A stretch of 64,000 nt of DNA, taken from NCBI RefSeq assembly GCF_017307495.1, contig NZ_JAFKHE010000017.1, positions 146,427 to 210,426 on the forward strand, written 5' to 3'. Source of the stretch: Devosia sp. (GTDB lineage Bacteria; Pseudomonadota; Alphaproteobacteria; Rhizobiales; Devosiaceae). The notes under the pieces are model-generated. The model ran no database searches, was not told where the DNA came from, and worked only from the letters and a program-made list of their open reading frames with translations. How positions within the stretch are numbered: the first letter of the stretch is position 1; every line of letters starts with the position of its first letter. Shown in pieces: positions 36,798 through 46,438 of this stretch. The position numbers and the translations under genes were made by a program.

Positions 36798-36815
36798 TTT
36801 GACCGATCGGACAAA
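36798..36815. promoter_or_regulatory. candidate TetR-type operator
   Basis: TTTGACCGATCGGACAAA is an 18-bp palindrome with one mismatched pair. It lies between the divergent alpha/beta hydrolase (start 36736) and TTC38-like gene (start 36830). The TGACCGATCGG core resembles known TetR-family operators, but no tetR gene is adjacent. Confidence 0.5.
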
Positions 36816-36829
36816 ATGGCGTTTCGACC

Positions 36830-38149
36830 ATGGCACAGGATGCCCTCGGAAATGAAGTGAGCCGGGCGTCGGATGCGACGCTCAAGGGGATCGACGATTT
36901 CGTCGGCGGGTTTCTCGGCTACGAGAAGCGGGCCAGCAATATCATCGCTGCCGCCGACGCCGAACCGGACTCGGTGCTGGCCAATGCCTATGCCGGTGTC
37001 CTGTGGATGATGCTGGAGGCCGAGGGCGCGACGCAAGTGGCCTCGGCCTACCTGAATCGGGCAAAGTCCGCGGAGGCGGGTGCGAACGAGAGGGAGCGGA
37101 TGATCCTCGCGCAGCTCGAGCGCTGGATTGCCGATGATGTCCCCGGGGCGCAGGCGATCGGCGACGAGATTGCGGCGCGCTATCCGCGCGACCTCGCGTC
37201 GGTGAAGCTGCACCAGTATTTCAGCTTCAACCGCGGCGATGCCAAGAACATGTTGCGGATCGCCCGGGCGGTGGAGCGGGAAAACGCCGACAATCCGCAT
37301 ATCCACGGCATGCTGGCATTCGGCTACGAGCAGATGCACGAGCTCGAGGCGGCCGAACGAGAAGCGCGACGGGCGCTGAAGCTCAAGACAAAGGAGCCCT
37401 GGGCGCAGCATGCGCTTGCGCATGTGATGCTGGGACAGGGACGTGTGGCTGAGGGCGTCGCGTTCCTGGGCGAAGCGCAGAGGACCTGGGTCGACCTCAA
37501 CTCGTTCATGTACACGCACAACTGGTGGCACAAGGCGCTATTCCATATCAGCGCGGGCGACAACGCCGCGGTGTTCGACGCCTATGACAACCACGTCTGG
37601 GGGATCGAGCCCGACCTGCCGCAGGACCAGATCGGCGCCGTGTCGCTGCTGGCGCGGATGGAGGTGGCGGGCATGGATGTCGGCCATCGCTGGGAGGATG
37701 TCGCCGAGCACATGAAGGGCAGGGCGCACGACACGACGCTGCCGTTCCTGACGCTGCAGTACCTCTACGGGCTAGCGCGGGCGGAGCGGGCGGAGGCCGA
37801 CCACCTGATGCAGGCAGTTGAGGATCGTGCCGCAACAACAAAGGGTTGGGACAGGCTGGTGTGGCAAGAGGTGGCCCTTCCGGCAGCGCGGGGGGTGCTC
37901 GCGCATGCGCGCGGAGAGTACGCCGCGGCGGCGAAGTGGCTTTCGGTGGCGAATCCGCGGATGACGGAGATCGGCGGCAGCCACGCGCAGCGCGACCTGT
38001 TCGGGCAGTTGCTGCTCGATGCACACCTCAAGCTCGGCAACTGGGCCGTGGCCCGGCGGATGCTGGAAATGCGGCGTATCTGGGACCCCGACGGGGTTCC
38101 CCTGAACCGTGCATTAGCGCTGGTTGACAAGAAGCTGAACGCTGCCTGA
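36830..38149 (+). CDS. TTC38-like tetratricopeptide-repeat protein
   Basis: A 439-aa, largely helical cytosolic protein. The TTC38 pattern is recognisable: AYAGVLWMMLEAEG, FSFNRGDAKNMLRIA, PHIHGMLAFGYEQMHELEAAEREARRALKL split over residues 153-182, AQHALAHVMLGQGRVAEG, and the very conserved THNWWHKALFHISAG near residue 228. TTC38 homologues occur in bacteria and animals with no settled function. It is followed 30 nt later by the NylC-like gene and probably shares its transcript. Confidence 0.85.
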   Translation: MAQDALGNEVSRASDATLKGIDDFVGGFLGYEKRASNIIAAADAEPDSVLANAYAGVLWMMLEAEGATQVASAYLNRAKSAEAGANERERMILAQLERWIADDVPGAQAIGDEIAARYPRDLASVKLHQYFSFNRGDAKNMLRIARAVERENADNPHIHGMLAFGYEQMHELEAAEREARRALKLKTKEPWAQHALAHVMLGQGRVAEGVAFLGEAQRTWVDLNSFMYTHNWWHKALFHISAGDNAAVFDAYDNHVWGIEPDLPQDQIGAVSLLARMEVAGMDVGHRWEDVAEHMKGRAHDTTLPFLTLQYLYGLARAERAEADHLMQAVEDRAATTKGWDRLVWQEVALPAARGVLAHARGEYAAAAKWLSVANPRMTEIGGSHAQRDLFGQLLLDAHLKLGNWAVARRMLEMRRIWDPDGVPLNRALALVDKKLNAA

Positions 38150-38179
38150 ACGGAAACGGAACGAGAAAAGGGAGCCCGG

Positions 38180-39187
38180 ATGCGAACCGGACCGCGCAAT
38201 CTGATCACCGATGTCGAAGGGCTTCGCGTCGGCAATTCCGAGGACCACCGGATCAAGACCGGAGCCACGGTGCTCGTGGCGGACAAGCCGTTCCGGGCCT
38301 CGGTCGACGTAATGGGAGGGTCGCCCGGCTCGCGTGAGACCGAACTGCTGGCGCCGGACAAGCTGGTGGAGGATGTCGATGCGCTGGTGCTCTCCGGCGG
38401 GTCGGCCTTCGGCCTGGATGCCGCATCCGGAGTCTCGGACGGACTGAGAAGGCTCGGCCGCGGCTTCAAGGTCGAAACGGCGACGGTCCCGATCGTGCCG
38501 GGAGCGATCATCTTCGATCTTCTCAACCAGGGGGACAAAGACTGGCAGGAGAACCCCTATCGTGCATTGGGGGCAGCTGCGCTGGCGAACGCGAGCACGG
38601 ACTTCGCGCTGGGCACGGCCGGGGCGGGCGTCGGGGCGCTGACGGCCAATCTCAAGGGTGGGCTCGGCTCGGCCTCGCTGGTCATTCCCGGCGGCTATAC
38701 CGTTGGTGCGCTGGTGGTGGCCAACCCGACCGGCAGCGTGACAATGGGTGATACCCGGCATTTCTGGGCGGCGCCGTTCGAGGTCGGCGACGAGTTCGGC
38801 GGCCTCGGACCGCTACCGACGCCCATGACGTTCGAGCAGACATCGCGGTCGAAGCGCGACTGGGTCACACCGATCTCGAACACGACGATCGCCATTGTCG
38901 CGACGGATGCGGACCTGACGAAGGCGCAGCTCAAGCGGCTGGCCGTGGCGGCGCAGGACGGGATCGGCCGCGGCGCCAGCCCCGCGCACACGCAGGTCGA
39001 TGGCGACCTGATCTTCTCGGTGTCAACGGGTGCCAAGCCGATCGAGACGCCGGTGCTGAACGCCCTGCAGCTGGGGCATGCGGCGGCGGTGTGCCTCAGC
39101 CGCGCCATAGCGCGGGCAATCTACCTGGCGACGCCGGCCGCGAACGACATCGTGCCGACCTGGCAGGAGAAATGGGGGGGGAAGTAG
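38180..39187 (+). CDS. P1 family (DmpA/NylC-type) N-terminal-nucleophile aminopeptidase/amidase
   Basis: A 335-aa protein of peptidase family S58. These enzymes cut themselves before the nucleophile to give alpha and beta subunits. The beta subunit should begin at N234-T235 in PISNTTIAIVATDADL. The Thr after Asn resembles NylC more than DmpA, whose nucleophile is Ser. Other conserved parts are GGSAFGLDAASGV near residue 73 and LKGGLGSASLV near 158. Family substrates include amides, beta- and D-peptides and nylon oligomers; the one here is unknown. Short leader after the TTC38-like gene suggests co-transcription. Confidence 0.9.
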   Translation: MRTGPRNLITDVEGLRVGNSEDHRIKTGATVLVADKPFRASVDVMGGSPGSRETELLAPDKLVEDVDALVLSGGSAFGLDAASGVSDGLRRLGRGFKVETATVPIVPGAIIFDLLNQGDKDWQENPYRALGAAALANASTDFALGTAGAGVGALTANLKGGLGSASLVIPGGYTVGALVVANPTGSVTMGDTRHFWAAPFEVGDEFGGLGPLPTPMTFEQTSRSKRDWVTPISNTTIAIVATDADLTKAQLKRLAVAAQDGIGRGASPAHTQVDGDLIFSVSTGAKPIETPVLNALQLGHAAAVCLSRAIARAIYLATPAANDIVPTWQEKWGGK

Positions 39188-39252
39188 CAGCCCCGCCCCA
39201 AGGGTCGGTCACTCGCACCGTGGAATCCGCGTCCATGCGGCGAAAATTGGAG

Positions 39253-39272
39253 ATTCCCGCTGGTGCGGGAAT
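39253..39272. repeat. solo palindromic unit between convergent genes
   Basis: ATTCCCGC TGGT GCGGGAAT folds as a perfect 8-bp hairpin between the NylC-like stop and the convergent hydrolase stop. It is a half-copy of the GTCATCCC-type family and may act as a bidirectional terminator. Confidence 0.65.
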
Positions 39273-39300
39273 GATTCGGTGGGGACGGGCAGGGCAGTGT

Positions 39301-39762
39301 CTAGGGTGCCGTGCTTGCCTGCCGCTCGGCCTTGAGGTGGTAGCAGAAGTTGCACATGCCATCGCCGTTCATGCAGGTCTTGTTGCGCTCGAGCCTGAGG
39401 CCAAGTTCGTCGGCCATGGCGAAGTCGGAGTTGCATATGAGCAGTTCGCCCAGGTCCCTGGCGCCGATCTGCTCCATGAACTCGGCATAGTCGCAATGGT
39501 TGACCTGATTGCGAAGCAGGGTGTCCGTCTGCTCGAGGGTTTCGAACTCGTAGCGGATGCCTTCACCGAAGCCGGCGAATTCGGCGGCGAGTGTCGGGAT
39601 GTCGAGCAGCGAGCCGCGCTGGGCGACAAGGGCCCGGTTGGCCTTGTCGAGCGCGTCGCGCACCAGCTTGTGGGCTGCTTCCTTGCCCAAGGCAGATTCC
39701 ATGGCGCGAACCAGCGGAATCTGGGCCTGGACCTGGATAGTAATGCGCTCAAACGGGGTCAT
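39301..39762 (-). CDS. L-2-amino-thiazoline-4-carboxylate hydrolase family protein
   Basis: A 153-aa protein matching the ATC hydrolase family, which opens the thiazoline ring of ATC on the path to cysteine. The visible pattern is NHCDYAEFMEQIG near residue 88, LICNSDFAMADELGLRLERNKTC near 108, and MCNFCYH near 137; the C-x(n)-C-x2-C cysteines are probably catalytic or structural. AGGAG precedes the ATG. It is convergent with the NylC-like gene. The ATC substrate is inferred from family, and related proteins may have other roles. Confidence 0.82.
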   Translation of the reverse strand: MTPFERITIQVQAQIPLVRAMESALGKEAAHKLVRDALDKANRALVAQRGSLLDIPTLAAEFAGFGEGIRYEFETLEQTDTLLRNQVNHCDYAEFMEQIGARDLGELLICNSDFAMADELGLRLERNKTCMNGDGMCNFCYHLKAERQASTAP

Positions 39763-39820
39763 CGGCCGGTCTCCTAGAGGGCGCGATGATGGCAGGATAG
39801 GCCGAAATCGGAAACCCCGG

Positions 39821-40246
39821 TCAACGCCGGCAGCGGAAGACGTTGGTGGGCTTGGCGTCGCCTGCCTTGATGCGGATACCTTCGCCAGTCGGCCCGAAGA
39901 TGGGTGTCATCGTCATCGCCTGCTTACCGCAGGTTGCGGTGAACGAGCCGTCCTTGTTGTCCTTGAGGGTGAGATCGCAGGACTTGCCACCAACGAGGTA
40001 ACTCGTGGCCGATATCGTCGTGACCTTTGCAGCGTCACCGCAACTGGCCAAGTCTGCGGCCCAGGTGCCGAGCATGGGGCGGGCGCCGATCGGGAAAGTC
40101 GCAGGAACGGCTGGTGGCGGGGAGGCGGCAGCCGTGGTGGTTGCAGCCGGGGTCGTGGAGCTGCTGGCGGGTGCCTTTGGGGTGCTGCTGTCGCAGGCAG
40201 CGAGAAGCGGCAGGGCGAGGAGCAGGCTGAGTGTCGAAAGGCGCAT
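39821..40246 (-). CDS. lipoprotein, AprI/Inh-like barrel candidate
   Basis: A 141-aa protein with a lipoprotein signal (MRLSTLSLLLALPLLAAC, lipobox LAAC). A proline-, serine- and threonine-rich linker (about residues 19-50) leads to a compact domain starting GARPMLGTWAADLASCG and ending FRCRR, with conserved cysteine pairs. The GTWA opening recalls small beta-barrel lipoproteins that bind a ligand or inhibitor, but I cannot name the family. ATG 40246 was chosen over the frame start at 40294. Confidence 0.7.
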   Translation of the reverse strand: MRLSTLSLLLALPLLAACDSSTPKAPASSSTTPAATTTAAASPPPAVPATFPIGARPMLGTWAADLASCGDAAKVTTISATSYLVGGKSCDLTLKDNKDGSFTATCGKQAMTMTPIFGPTGEGIRIKAGDAKPTNVFRCRR

Positions 40247-40328
40247 CGGCGAATCCGGTGTCGTTGCTATTGTGTCGGCAGGGTTGCGCCCCATTTGCGG
40301 CGCGATTGTGCAAGGGGAGTGTCGCGGC

Positions 40329-40790
40329 GTGCCTGTACCGCAAATCTACGTGGATGCCGATGCGTGTCCAGTGAAGGATGAGGTGGTCCGCGTCGCCGAG
40401 CGGCATGGGCTGGTGGTGACGTTCGTCGCCAATTTCGGGCTCAGGCCGTCGCGCGATCCGATGGTCCGCAGCGTGATGGTGCCGCAGGGCGCCGATGCGG
40501 CGGATGACTGGATCGTCGAGCAGGTCGATGCCGGCGATCTGGTGGTGACGTCGGATATTCCCCTGGCCGGCCGCGCGCTCAAGAAGGGGGCAACAGTGAT
40601 CGGCCCGACGGGCAAGCCTTTCACCGAGCAGTCCATTGGCATGGCGCTGGCGATGCGAGACCTGAACCAGCATCTGCGGGAGACAGGCGAGAGCAAGGGC
40701 TACAACGCGGGGTTCACGAGCAGGGAACGCAGCGCCTTCCTGCAGGTGTTCGATGCTGCAGTGCAGAGGGCGAAGCACAAGGCCGGTTAG
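40329..40790 (+). CDS. YaiI/YqxD (DUF188) family protein
   Basis: A 153-aa PIN-like-fold protein: IYVDADACPVKDEVVRVAERHG at the start, DWIVEQVDAGDLVVTSDIPLAGRAL near residue 62, and GYNAGFTSRERSAFLQ near 124. The conserved acidic residues suggest metal-dependent nuclease ancestry, but no activity is known. GTG 40329 has AAGGGGAG about 9 nt upstream. It is divergent from the lipoprotein gene and converges on the GntR gene. Confidence 0.9.
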   Translation: MPVPQIYVDADACPVKDEVVRVAERHGLVVTFVANFGLRPSRDPMVRSVMVPQGADAADDWIVEQVDAGDLVVTSDIPLAGRALKKGATVIGPTGKPFTEQSIGMALAMRDLNQHLRETGESKGYNAGFTSRERSAFLQVFDAAVQRAKHKAG

Positions 40791-40793
40791 CGT

Positions 40794-41510
40794 TCAGCCG
40801 GTAATGATAGTGCGGACGTCGGCCTCGACCAGGTCGAGGATCTTGTTGATGGCGCGAACGGCAGCTTCCGGATCGGCGGCAACGATCGCGTCGGCGAGTT
40901 CGCGGTGCGGCGGAAACGAATCGAGGCCGAAATCGTCCCGGCCAAACGGGGATTCGTTCGAGCGCTCCAGCGCATCGTCCAGCCGGTGCAGGATCTGCCC
41001 AAACATTGGATTGCCGGACGCCTCGTAGATGGCGCCATGAAAGGCGTGGTCGGCCTGATGCCAGTTGCGGCGCGCGTCGACGTCCGCGATCAGGATGTCG
41101 CACAGGCGCGAGATCGCGGCGCGCTGGGACGGCGTAGCATTGACCGTGGCCTTGCGGACCACGTCCTTTTCCAGAGCCCGGCGAACCTCGATCAGGCGCA
41201 GCAGAGCCTCACCCTCGAGCCGGATCATCGTGGGGACAAGCCCCTTGGAGGTCTGGACACGTGCCGCGAGGTAGGTGCCATCGCCCCGGCGGCGCTTGAT
41301 GATACCGAGCCCTTCCCAGCGGTTCAGGGCTTCACGGATGGTGGAGCGGCCGACGCCAAGGGTGGAGGCGAGCGAGATCTCAGGCGGCAGCCTGTCGCCG
41401 ACCGTCAGGCCGGCGCGCTCGATCATGTCGGCAAGCGCATCCAGCACCGCCACGCCGCGCGTGCGGGTCTCGATGGGCTCGAGATAGTTCAGTGCTCCGT
41501 CACGTCCCAC
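40794..41510 (-). CDS. FadR/GntR family regulator with FCD domain
   Basis: A 238-aa transcription factor. The winged-helix domain covers about residues 18-82 (GDRLPPEISLASTLGVGRSTIREALNRWEGLGII split over its helices). The FCD effector domain (about 100-230) has the metal-type histidines of the family: DHAFHGAIYEASGN and HRELADAI. It closes the second peptide-transport operon, 51 nt after the class V aminotransferase gene, so it probably regulates that operon. Start is GTG 41510. Candidate binding sites appear at 50162-50172 and 52648-52658. Confidence 0.92.
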   Translation of the reverse strand: MGRDGALNYLEPIETRTRGVAVLDALADMIERAGLTVGDRLPPEISLASTLGVGRSTIREALNRWEGLGIIKRRRGDGTYLAARVQTSKGLVPTMIRLEGEALLRLIEVRRALEKDVVRKATVNATPSQRAAISRLCDILIADVDARRNWHQADHAFHGAIYEASGNPMFGQILHRLDDALERSNESPFGRDDFGLDSFPPHRELADAIVAADPEAAVRAINKILDLVEADVRTIITG

Positions 41511-41561
41511 GCCGGCACCTCAAGGTCTTCGACGCAGCTTCACCACAGTTCCACGAGTTTG

Positions 41562-42767
41562 TCAGCCATGCTGACGCTTTCGCGCTGGCTCTGCGCCCAA
41601 ATTCAGCAGTTCTGCAAGGGCTTCCAGCAGATAGTCCGTCTGCGGCTTGCTGTTGTAGCCCTGAACCGACAGGCGGGCGATGTAGTGGTCCTGCCACTTG
41701 AAGACCGGGATCTCGATCTTGAAGCGCTCCCACAACTGCTTGTGGATCTCCTGCGGATCGCATTCGGGAATGGGCATGGCAACCATCTGCGGCGCCGAGA
41801 ACTCGGGGGCCGAAAGCGGCGGCAGGCCGGTGAGCTCGCCGAGGCGGCGCGCGGTTTCCTGCGCCAGCGCCGTGCAGGCACGCTGCACCGAGGCCCAGTC
41901 ATGCTCGTCGCGGAAGGCAATCGCGGAGGGAATGGCGAGCATGGCGGAGGGATCGCGCGTGCCCTGCATCTCGATCTCGTCGATGAACGGCGAGTTGCCG
42001 AACGGGCCCTGCACGCCGGGCTCCTTGTTGTCGGCGGTCCAGCCGTGGCTGATCACGAGCGGATTCAGCATCACTTGCAGTTCCGGGCGCGCATAGAGGA
42101 ACGCCGAGCCCTTGGGCGTCATCATCCACTTGTGGCAGTTGCCCGAGTAGAAATCGACGTCGAGCCCGGGCAGGTCGAGCGGGATGTGGCCCGGCGTGTG
42201 GGCGCCGTCGATGACGGTCCAGATGCCGCGCTTCCTGGCCTCGGCGATCGGTCGCTCGATGGGAAAGACCAGCGCCGTGGGGGAGGTGATGTGGCTGAGG
42301 AACAGCACCTTGGTGCGCTCGGTCATGCCCGCGACGATGGCGTCGGTGAACGCCACTTCGGAGACAAACGGCATGGGAACCGTCACGACGACGACCTTCG
42401 CGCCGGTTCGGCGGGTTACATACGCCCAGGTCTTTTCGAGCGCCGAGTACTCGTGGTCGGTGGTGAGGATCTCGTCGCCTTCCTGCAGCGGCAGCGACTG
42501 GGCGACGATATTGAGGCCGCTTGTGGCATTGACCACGCCGACGACGTTGTCGGCAGTGGTGCCGAGGAACATGCCCAGCGCCTCGCGCGGCGGCTTCATC
42601 AGCTCGGTAAGCCGGCGGCCGAGGAAGTCGACGGGCTCGCTCTCGAGCTCGCGCTGGAAACGCTGATAGGTCTCAAACACAGGGCGCGGACAGGCACCGA
42701 ACGAGCCGTGGTTCAGGAAGGTCACATCCTCACGCAGGAGGAAGTGCTTGGCTAGGTTCGAGGACAC
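41562..42767 (-). CDS. class V PLP aminotransferase (isopenicillin N epimerase-like)
   Basis: A 401-aa PLP enzyme. PLP-binding residues are clear: H105 (TTDHEYSALEKTW), D187 and H190 (VIDGAHTPG), and the Schiff-base lysine K213 in SGNCHKWMMTPKGS. The family includes isopenicillin N epimerase, ergothioneine lyases and amino-acid racemase or lyase homologues; the N-terminus LREDVTFLNHGSFGACPRPV is typical. Its position inside a peptide-transport operon suggests it acts on an imported amino acid or peptide-derived compound. Start is GTG 42767, 2 nt past the permease stop. Confidence 0.9.
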   Translation of the reverse strand: MSSNLAKHFLLREDVTFLNHGSFGACPRPVFETYQRFQRELESEPVDFLGRRLTELMKPPREALGMFLGTTADNVVGVVNATSGLNIVAQSLPLQEGDEILTTDHEYSALEKTWAYVTRRTGAKVVVVTVPMPFVSEVAFTDAIVAGMTERTKVLFLSHITSPTALVFPIERPIAEARKRGIWTVIDGAHTPGHIPLDLPGLDVDFYSGNCHKWMMTPKGSAFLYARPELQVMLNPLVISHGWTADNKEPGVQGPFGNSPFIDEIEMQGTRDPSAMLAIPSAIAFRDEHDWASVQRACTALAQETARRLGELTGLPPLSAPEFSAPQMVAMPIPECDPQEIHKQLWERFKIEIPVFKWQDHYIARLSVQGYNSKPQTDYLLEALAELLNLGAEPARKRQHG

Positions 42768-42768
42768 G

Positions 42769-43668
42769 TCAACGGCCTTTCAGGGTGGGATCGAGGGCAT
42801 CGCGGAGGCCGTCGCCGAAGAGCGTGGTCGCGAGCACGGTGATGGCGAGCGCTGCCGTGGGGAACACGGCCATGTGCCAATAGAAGAACATGAAGTTGAT
42901 GCCCACGTTGATCATCTGGCCCCAGCTCGGGGTCGGCGGCGCAACGCCGATGCCGAGGAAGCTGAGCGAGGCCTCGAGCATCATGGCGCCGGGCATGGAG
43001 AGCACGAAGCCCACGATGATCGGCGACAGCGAATTGGGGATCAGGTGTCGGCGGAGGATGTACCACGGTGAGGCGCCCAGCGCCCGCGCCGCCCGCACGA
43101 ACTCCTTCTCGCGGAACGCCTTCACTTGCGCCCGGACGAGCAGGCATACGCCGAACCAGCCGAAAGCCGACGCGATGATGATGATGGTGAAATAGCCACC
43201 ACCGGTCAGTGCGCCGAGCAGCATCGCTGCGAGTAGCGGCGGCACCACCGAGAAGATCTCGATGATGCGCATGATGAACCAGTCGATCTTGCCGCCGAAA
43301 TAGCCTGCGACCGCGCCGATCGGAATGCCGATCAGCAGGCTGCAGGTGGCGGCGGCAAAGCCGATCGAGAGCGACACCCGCGCGCCATAGACGACGCGCG
43401 TGAAGAAGTCGCGTCCGAGGTCGTCGACGCCGAACCAGAACTCGGCCGACGGGAAGGCCAGCGACTGGGTCAGATAGGCCTGCGCCGACGGGTCGGTCTT
43501 GGTGAAAAGCGGCGCCAGGATCGCGGCCAGCACGATGATGGCCAGCACCGCACCGCCGGCAACCGCCGCCTTGTTGGCAACGAAGCGGCGCCAGGCGAAA
43601 TAGGCGGGACTGCGCTGAGTATGGGCCGGCGGAACGGCGAGCGGAGCGGCTTCGATCTGGGTGGTCAT
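42769..43668 (-). CDS. peptide ABC transporter permease (DppC/OppC type)
   Basis: A 299-aa permease with six TM segments, the first at about residues 35-57. DppC features are FWFGVDDLGRDFFTRVVYGARVSL near residue 78 and the EAA loop AARALGASPWYILRRHLIPNSLSP near 190. The ATG at 43668 overlaps the upstream permease stop as ATGA; the frame continues to 43707, but that part lies inside the other permease gene. It forms the membrane pore with the OppB-type partner. Confidence 0.94.
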   Translation of the reverse strand: MTTQIEAAPLAVPPAHTQRSPAYFAWRRFVANKAAVAGGAVLAIIVLAAILAPLFTKTDPSAQAYLTQSLAFPSAEFWFGVDDLGRDFFTRVVYGARVSLSIGFAAATCSLLIGIPIGAVAGYFGGKIDWFIMRIIEIFSVVPPLLAAMLLGALTGGGYFTIIIIASAFGWFGVCLLVRAQVKAFREKEFVRAARALGASPWYILRRHLIPNSLSPIIVGFVLSMPGAMMLEASLSFLGIGVAPPTPSWGQMINVGINFMFFYWHMAVFPTAALAITVLATTLFGDGLRDALDPTLKGR

Positions 43669-44597
43669 TGCTCGTCGTCTCCAAGGCGGATGCGGGGATT
43701 GAGCCACGCGTAGGCAATGTCGGAAATGAGGTAGGCGAGGCAGATGCCGACGGTCACCATCAACACCAGCGCCATCTCCAGCGGATAGTCACGGTTGGTG
43801 ATCGAGGACACGAAATACGAGCCCAGCCCCGGGATGCGGAACATCGCCTCGACGAAGATCGAGCCGGTCGCCGTGCCGATGAACATGGGCAGGAACACCG
43901 TGACCATCGGGATCGCCGAGTTCCGCAACACATGCTGGAAGATGATCTTGCTTTCGCTCAGGCCCTTGGCGCGCAGCGCCGTAACGAACGGACGGTTGAG
44001 GTTGTCCAGCATCGCCGAGCGGGTGTAGCGCGCATAGGTTGCCAGCGGGATCGCGGAGTAGGCGATGATCGGCAGGATCCATCGCTCCGGCTTGCCCCAG
44101 CCGCTCGCAGGCAGCCAGTTGAGCCCGACTGCGAAGATCAGGATCAGCAGCATCGAGATGACGAAAACCGGGATGGTGAGCCCCAGCACCGACAGGGTCG
44201 AGGCGAGGTAGTCGATCCAGCTGTTGCGGTTGAGCGCGGCCGCCATGCCGAGCAGGATGCCAAGCGTGGCGCCGATGATCACGCCCGAGCCGCCGAGGAT
44301 TAGGCTTGGCAGCCAGGCCTGTCCGAGCAGGCTCACCACCGTTTCACCCGGGCTCTGGTAGGGCACGCCGAAGTCGAAGGTCAGCACGCCCGCCATGTAG
44401 TTGACGTATTGCACCCAGAGCGGCTGATCGAGCCCGAGCCGGGCCATCAGCTTGGCGCGCACCGCCTCGGACACCGGCATGTCGTTGCCGTCGAAAGGGC
44501 CGCCGGGAACGGCGTGCATCATCAGGAACACGACCAGCGAGACGATGAAGAACGTCACCGCGACCGAGATCAGGCGTTTGAGAATGTAGACGATCAT
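43665..44597 (-). CDS. peptide ABC transporter permease (DppB/OppB type)
   Basis: A 310-aa permease. The N-terminal TM segment (about residues 9-28) is followed by AVPGGPFDG, the family's extracytoplasmic motif. Six TM segments and the EAA loop ALRAKGLSESKIIFQHVLRNSAIP (about residues 192-215) are present. ATG 44597 has GGGAG upstream and begins 13 nt after the ATPase stop. The extension to 44687 runs into the ATPase gene and is discarded. Confidence 0.94.
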   Translation of the reverse strand: MIVYILKRLISVAVTFFIVSLVVFLMMHAVPGGPFDGNDMPVSEAVRAKLMARLGLDQPLWVQYVNYMAGVLTFDFGVPYQSPGETVVSLLGQAWLPSLILGGSGVIIGATLGILLGMAAALNRNSWIDYLASTLSVLGLTIPVFVISMLLILIFAVGLNWLPASGWGKPERWILPIIAYSAIPLATYARYTRSAMLDNLNRPFVTALRAKGLSESKIIFQHVLRNSAIPMVTVFLPMFIGTATGSIFVEAMFRIPGLGSYFVSSITNRDYPLEMALVLMVTVGICLAYLISDIAYAWLNPRIRLGDDEQ

Positions 44598-44610
44598 GGC
44601 GCTCGCTCCC

Positions 44611-46380
<1,770 letters not shown>

Positions 46381-46398
46381 ACGCTGCCCCGGACTGTG

Positions 46399-46421
46399 CA
46401 CCCCCGGCCGGGCCGGAGGTG
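46399..46421 (-). terminator. hairpin between binding-protein and ATPase genes
   Basis: CACC and CCGGCC arms pair with GGCCGG and GGTG with one mismatch, 18 nt past the stop of the 46439-48034 gene. No T-run follows. It is probably an mRNA 3'-end or stability element that lets the binding protein be made in excess. Confidence 0.45.
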
Positions 46422-46438
46422 CGGGATTGGTGGTGCGA

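Noticed and set aside
36737..37531. Upstream extension of the alpha/beta hydrolase frame
   Set aside because: It runs antisense through the TTC38-like gene; the ATG at 36736 has a good ribosome-binding site and matches the family N-terminus.
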